From Trichosporon coremiiforme (lineage: Eukaryota > Basidiomycota > Tremellomycetes > Trichosporonales > Trichosporonaceae), in the NCBI GenBank assembly GCA_039545355.1, contig BCJJ01000003.1:806001-870000 (forward strand): a DNA stretch of 64,000 nt. Direction: 5' to 3'. Position numbers and translations under genes: made by a program. Shown piece after piece: positions 58,729-64,000 of this stretch. The notes below the pieces were generated by a model, which worked only from the letters and a program-made list of their open reading frames with translations, was not told the DNA's origin and made no database searches. Position 1 is the stretch's first letter. Every line of letters begins with the position of its first letter.

Positions 58729-61700
58729 CCTCGCATGTCTTCCCTCTGACCTCTCCGCCGTTCTCACTTGCCAGCGGAACACTGAAAGTCGCCGCTGAGC
58801 AGTCAAAGGCGGAGACAAGAACAGGATTGGGTTGGGTTGAACCTGGAATTGGACCTGGAACTGGGACCACGGTACGGGGTCACACCGTTTTGCTTTTGCT
58901 GTGAAGCGAGCGAGCAGAGCGAGATAGGTCCGGTGAGTCGCCTTCGCATGCGATGAACGCAAAATGCGCGGTCGCAGTGGGTCTGAGGTAACCTTATTAT
59001 CGTTCGCCGAGGGAGGGACCGGGGGAGAAGGGGGGACGGGGGGGTACGCCGAGGGAAAGCGGAGGTCTGGATTGTGCAGAGGTGGTGCCTGTCGCATCGC
59101 CCATTCCCCGGCACGCCCGCGTCGCCTTCTCGTCCTCGACTTTACGCCCCGGCTCAACGTTCGAGCAGAGTTGGGAGGCAAGAGTGAATCCCGTGCCTGC
59201 AGCCTGGGCGAGTGGCCGGAGTGGGGTGGGGGGAGGACTGCATGGACTGCCCAGACAAGACCGTCGGGCTCGCCGTGCCTGAGTCTGTATGAAGCACTGG
59301 CAGCTGTCTAGCCGCCTGCGGCCGTCGAGCCGCGCGTGAGTTATGGTCCCAAATCCGCCTGATTTCCGAGGCGAACACCATTAGGTACCCAGGGGCGCGT
59401 GCGTACTGCCATTCCATGGCGAGCAATAATTAGAAAGCTACGGGACCGGCAAGCGGCTCACGGCACGGCTCAGCCCCGGTACGAGGCAACGGCAGCGAGA
59501 CACGGAGCAGTACGGACCCGGACCAAAGCACTGCGTCAATCTTTCGTTGCGTGCCACGCGAGCTGCCAGAGAGGACAGGGAGACACCCAAGGTCAAGTTG
59601 CACCGAGATACGCCGACATGAATGGTTGCCAGAGCAGTCGGGCCACTCGGGCCCGGTCAGGAATAGGGTGGGGCTGCATTCTCTGCTCAGCATGCCTATG
59701 CCGTTAACGCGAGGTACGGGCATGCTGCGCTGCATTGCCTCTGTGCTTTTTCTGGTGCTCGACATGTCCAAAAAGTACCAGCAGTCACTACTGACAAGCG
59801 CAGGCCAGGCTGAACCTTGGCGCGGCAACAGCCACTTTAACGGCAGCACGGGCGATCGCCGATGACGCTGGTGTTGCTGCTGCTGCTGCGCACTGACGTC
59901 GGGCTGGCTGACGGGCATGCGGGCAGGTACGCCTACCTAGTCTCTGTTTAACATCATAATCATGCAGCAGGGGTTGCATGGGTGCATCGCGTGGCTCTTT
60001 CTGGCATCGCATCGCTCCTATCCGACGCCCGAGAGGCAGGACGAGGGGGCTTCCGCCATCCGCTGCCATTTCAGTGTAGCGATCGAACTCTCTTTCGCGA
60101 AACCGCACGGAACCGCTGGAAACGTTGATTTGTAACCCCGGCTAGCGGTTGCCTCGTATAGAACAGTTGCTTGACCGAGCTCCTCAAACGCGCGCTCCGA
60201 GGGTGGCGCATGTAGCGAGTGTAGCATGGCGCCGGGGTGGAAGCGCAGTCGGAGGCGCTGCGGCGGTGAGGGCCGACAACCGTCAACGACGAACGACCGC
60301 CGAGGGAATGCGTTCCGGCACAACTACTCGCTTGGTGAGGATGGTGAACTTCAAATTCATTCAAATTTGAGGTTTATCCACTGGTCCCACTGTAATCTTT
60401 GCAAGCCGCACTTTTGGAACGCCTCGGAGACAGGGGAGTGGGGCTGATATGAAGGCGAGTGAATTCAGTCACGTGCCCGAGACACACACCCCAGGACTCG
60501 CGACATGCCAGGCTGGAGAAGACCCTGAGCAGGCTCCGCATCTGTGGACTTTTTGGACGTTGGGGTGCAGCCGGTCACGGTACGACGATCACCCGGGGCG
60601 CGTATATCCACCCGAAATCCTCGACATCCGCTCTCGTCATAAGTGATAGCGTGCAAAGCGAGGTGAAACTGCGCGACATCACGCACGATTCAGAGTGTCG
60701 GATGTACAGCTGGAATTACGGCGGACGCCGGATGCGTGCGCGAGTGAGCTCATGAATGTACTGTACAAAATTCAACCGGCCGGCATGCCCGGCGAGTTCG
60801 GCGCGCCCGGTTTCCAGTGAAAGCAAGCAGTAGGGTAGTACAGTAGTGACTCCTGGCTCTCAATCAGATGCATGACGTCGGTGCAGCTAAACGGAGGTTA
60901 GGGCGGGGGAGGGCGGGGCTGGGACTCGGAGGCAGAGTGGAGGTGCAGATCAACTCATGCGCGCAATCACGCGACGCCCCCGATTCAGCTCCCAATTCAG
61001 GTGGCGCCGAGTGTGTCTGGCCCCCTACTGGCCATCCTGGTTCCTCCAGGCTGCGTCCTGGATGCGGCTGGCTGGCTTACCCCCGCACCGCTGTGCACCC
61101 AGTGACGAGCACAGTTAACAAGTCGGGTGGAGTGCCCTTCAGACATATGCAGACTCGATCATGCAAGTCTCGGTCAGCCACGGCCACGGCTGCCACTGCG
61201 GTCAGCGGCGGCTTTGACAGGCTGAGACCGACAAGAACGGGCGCGCGGAGGATCCCAAAATCAACTGGAGTCAATTCGTCAAGCCCAGTCCTGCAGACTG
61301 CTTCGGGCTGAAGTGTCCCGCGCCCACTGATCCTCACTCAGCCCTCAGCCTCGTTGAGACGAGGCGGCGAGCGGGCTGGCCTAGCGCAGGTACAGAGTGA
61401 GGTACTGGCCGGGTTGCAGCTATAGAATGCGCGATCATGGCGATAATGAACCAGCTACCAACGTGCCCGCCAATATCCAGTACGATGTGCTCTAACATGC
61501 CAAGACGACTCGATGGCGTACGGCTGATCATGCACTGGCGTGCCGGCTTGACACGGCCCGTCACCGAGCAGACCTACCGGCCCACCATCGACCGGGGTCC
61601 TGACCGGGAAATCTGCGATATTGCGCCGAACACGACCCGGGGCTCGGCGCTCGGCCGCGACTGCACTGGTGCAGCACCCTCGGGACGCCATTCCTCCATG

Positions 61701-62128
61701 CGATTCACACCGGCTCAACTGGCACGCAATGAGTCTGCTGTGCCTTGTGTCGTGTGGGAGTGCGGAATGTCGCTGCAATCTCGCTCTCTCTTCGGCACGT
61801 CACGACGACGTCTACTTCCTGCCTCAGCATGCATCATCGTCAGCCCTCAGCAGCGGAGTTCAACAAGACAGAGTGGAGTGGATAATGGAGATCCGCTCGC
61901 ACACCGTGTCGCACTTGCGATGACCGAATAGTCCCTCGGTGCCTCGTGCCTCGTCCTGGCGTGCCTCACCTCATCGCTCACTCACCCTGCTCAATCCTGC
62001 TCCGCCAGATCCGCCAGATCCGCCTACGAAACGACAATGGCAGCAGAAGCCTTGCCGCAGCTTAAAGTTCGTGACTGTGCTCAACACGGCGCAGGCGGAC
62101 GGACATTTTTCGTGCCTCGCTTCCTTGT

Positions 62129-62168
62129 TCTGACGTTCTGACGTCCTGACATCCTGACGTCAGGACGT
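62129..62168. repeat. 8-bp tandem repeat GTTCTGAC running into an inverted repeat
   Basis: Four copies of an 8-bp unit (GTTCTGAC, GTTCTGAC, GTCCTGAC, ATCCTGAC) end in GTCAGGACGT. That end pairs exactly with ACGTCCTGAC at 62141-62150 across an 8-base loop and includes a TGACGTCA core. Confidence 0.75.
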
Positions 62169-62800
62169 TTGTTCGTGGCGAGCTGTGGCTCGTCTTGGCT
62201 CATCGAAACCCAAGTGGCTCGTTTCGGATCGGCGGACACGGACAATGGTGGCGGCCAAACGCGCCAAACGGCCAAACAGGCGCAGTGGCGGTGTTGCTTC
62301 GCCCTCCGCCTATACGCCTCCATGCGCCTCCGTGCGCCTCCGTGCGCCTCGGTGCCGCGCGCAGCGGCGCTGTCGTGTTTCAACGACGACGCCTTTATGC
62401 TTGCATCGTCTCGGCGCATCCGCCTTGTGCTGGAACGGACGGTGTTGAGGAAGCACGGGCCGAACAGCACACCAGTGTTCCTCGTACCTTTGCTGTGCGC
62501 CGAGGCATCTCACTCCCACGACAGCGTCTACGACGACGTGAAACGGCTTAAGCTCCATAGTCTAGGAAGTGCGGAGCCGTGCGGCGGCATGCAGCGGTAC
62601 CGCACCGAGTCCTTTACGCGGCGCGCAGCACACAAGGTACAAATGCCGCAGCTCCACGCCCCCATGCTTGCTGCCACCGTTGATGCAGCCCCGGGGCTAG
62701 ATATGACTCCTGGCGTGGCCTTGAACGATTAACGCGACGCTGACGCATGCTTGGCATCAATCTCGCAGACTCAGCAAGTTGTCGTGCCACGACTGCGTTC

Positions 62801-62836
62801 GTGCCAGTCGTGCCAGGTGTGCCAGGCGTGCCGCAC
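62801..62836. repeat. 9-bp tandem repeat GTGCCAGKY, four degenerate copies
   Basis: Units GTGCCAGTC, GTGCCAGGT, GTGCCAGGC and GTGCCGCAC lie head to tail. Confidence 0.65.
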
Positions 62837-64000
62837 TGTGCCTCGCTAGCCACATCGTCACAAGTGCAAGCTTGCGATTTGGCTCGAAAGACAAAGAAGA
62901 GGTTTCGGCGTCTGCAAATCTAGGTCCGGCGCTACTTCAAGCCTCCTCGCGGACCTTGTGGGCCTGCGGGGAGACCACTGACTGAGGGCCGATCGTATGC
63001 CGGGTCGCATGTCAGAACATGAATCAACGCCGCTCGGGGCTGAGCACTGGCCGCAACTCTTGTTCCTCACTGTACCTCGCAGTTTCCCCCGTACCTGGTG
63101 TCCCTGCTGTTCCTGCTGTACCTGGCAGAGTTGTGCTTGTGTCAGCATCGTGTCATGGCTTAGAGGGCTTAGAGTGCGTGGTACCATGCGAGCACCTTGC
63201 CCAGGCGTCATCAGCAGTTGCACTCAAAGCATGGAGCTCAAAATATCCGCAGATACCCTACACCCCGGCGCTATGGGGAGCCCATGAACTATGAACCACG
63301 ATGCACTGAGCTAAGAGCCATGCGTATCGCGTCTCACATGGCCCTAGTGCACTAAGAAACGCTAGCGCAACTTGACAGCTGCCTGAGCTAGATCGCTAGG
63401 TGCTGCCCGCGCCCGCATGCTTCATGCATCTGGTGGCCGCATAGACGCTCATTTCGTGCCTGGCTGGCTGAATCTGGAGCGCTGAAGCTCAATGGACGCC
63501 AGTCAAGTCAGACTAATGCAGAAACCAGTCTAGCGCTGTTAGCGCTGCGACCCGTGAACTTCATCTCGTGCCTGGGCTGAAGTCTGGCGCATGCATCGAC
63601 TGGCCACCGAGTGCACCGAGGATCACAGCACAACAAAAGTCAGGAGTGGCGGCACGATGGCGTGTGGGCGGCTAATCCTTCTCGTAATGTTGCTATTTTT
63701 TGGAGCTGGGCCCGTGGCCATGGATTCAGTGGATCGAGATCCCAGACATCAGACACGACACTCGGTCAGAGCCTGCGATCCTGCGACCTGCCTGCTGTCA
63801 GCACACACTCGCCAAACACGCCGGTTTTGCACGACCTCAGGACGTGCATTCATGTCTCAGCGCGTCCCATGCATGCCGCTGTGCCGTGCGTGCCGCCGTC
63901 GTTTGAACCCGCTCTTCGTGCGACATTCGCGCCTGCGCCATCGCAGCAGTTCGCTTGCCCCGAGATACGATTTCTGTCTTTTCGACCTTCACCTCGGCTT

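Larger units (their letters stand above)
56526..64000. other. 7.5-kb terminal region with no supportable gene
   Basis: The left part is the kinase promoter and leader. Beyond about 57 kb, open frames on both strands are short, mutually overlapping and domain-free; the longest, 62169-62732 plus, is 187 codons with mixed codon use. The region is rich in small tandem repeats (57926-57961, 58621-58728, 62001-62027, 62129-62158, 62801-62836, 63100-63126). No tRNA boxes, rRNA or transposon proteins were seen. Confidence 0.45.

Noticed and set aside
58510..59181. Frames with Glu-Asp-Gly, Ser-Pro-Ser or Arg repeats across 58621-58728
   Set aside because: All are produced by the 9-bp minisatellite read in different frames, with no coding sequence on either side.

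Overview
The window looks like nuclear DNA of a GC-rich basidiomycete yeast or filamentous fungus. Nearly every protein gene is split by very short introns with GTGAGT/GTAAGT-type donors, a GCTRAC-like branch site and an AG only a few bases further on. Codon third positions are strongly G/C. The gene set (NAD(P) transhydrogenase, a Crk1/Ime2-type kinase, an NCBP3-like protein, Sec9, a CFEM protein, an alpha-arrestin) fits Tremellomycetes, and I would guess Trichosporonales. That placement is inference: no rRNA or other phylogenetic marker is present.

Layout, left to right. A 41-codon 3' gene end at the left edge; CFEM-type GPI protein (+, 3959-4671); short-chain dehydrogenase (+, 5678-6613); Zn2Cys6 transcription factor (-, 10351-12452); 12-TM MFS transporter (-, 14972-17140) divergent from an amidase-signature hydrolase (+, 18201-20739); four-TM membrane protein (+, 24415-25556) convergent with mitochondrial nicotinamide nucleotide transhydrogenase (-, 26742-31208); a decayed gene (-, about 32222-33024); 14-TM DHA2 transporter (-, 33300-35795); crotonase-family protein (-, 36631-37366); Trp/Thr-rich surface protein (-, 38120-39211); coiled-coil plus Gly/His-rich protein (-, 40042-41130); unknown Ser-rich protein (+, 44780-45971); NCBP3-like RNA-binding protein (-, 46229-47663) divergent from Sec9/SNAP-25 (+, 48097-49419); PPxY alpha-arrestin (+, 49869-52148); Crk1/Ime2-family kinase (-, 52707-56525); then about 7.5 kb to the right edge with no supportable gene.

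The genes do not form an obvious pathway cluster. Plausible local pairings are the amidase with its divergent transporter (uptake and hydrolysis of an amide), and Sec9 next to the arrestin (both membrane traffic). Two neighbouring genes, 38120-39211 and 40042-41130, encode low-complexity proteins I could not assign to a family.

Gene density is low for a yeast: about 17 genes in 64 kb. Long intergenic stretches hold small tandem repeats, many with a 9-bp unit. Exon joins were deduced by hand from splice motifs and reading-frame closure. In all intact models the exon lengths sum to a multiple of three, but none has transcript support here.
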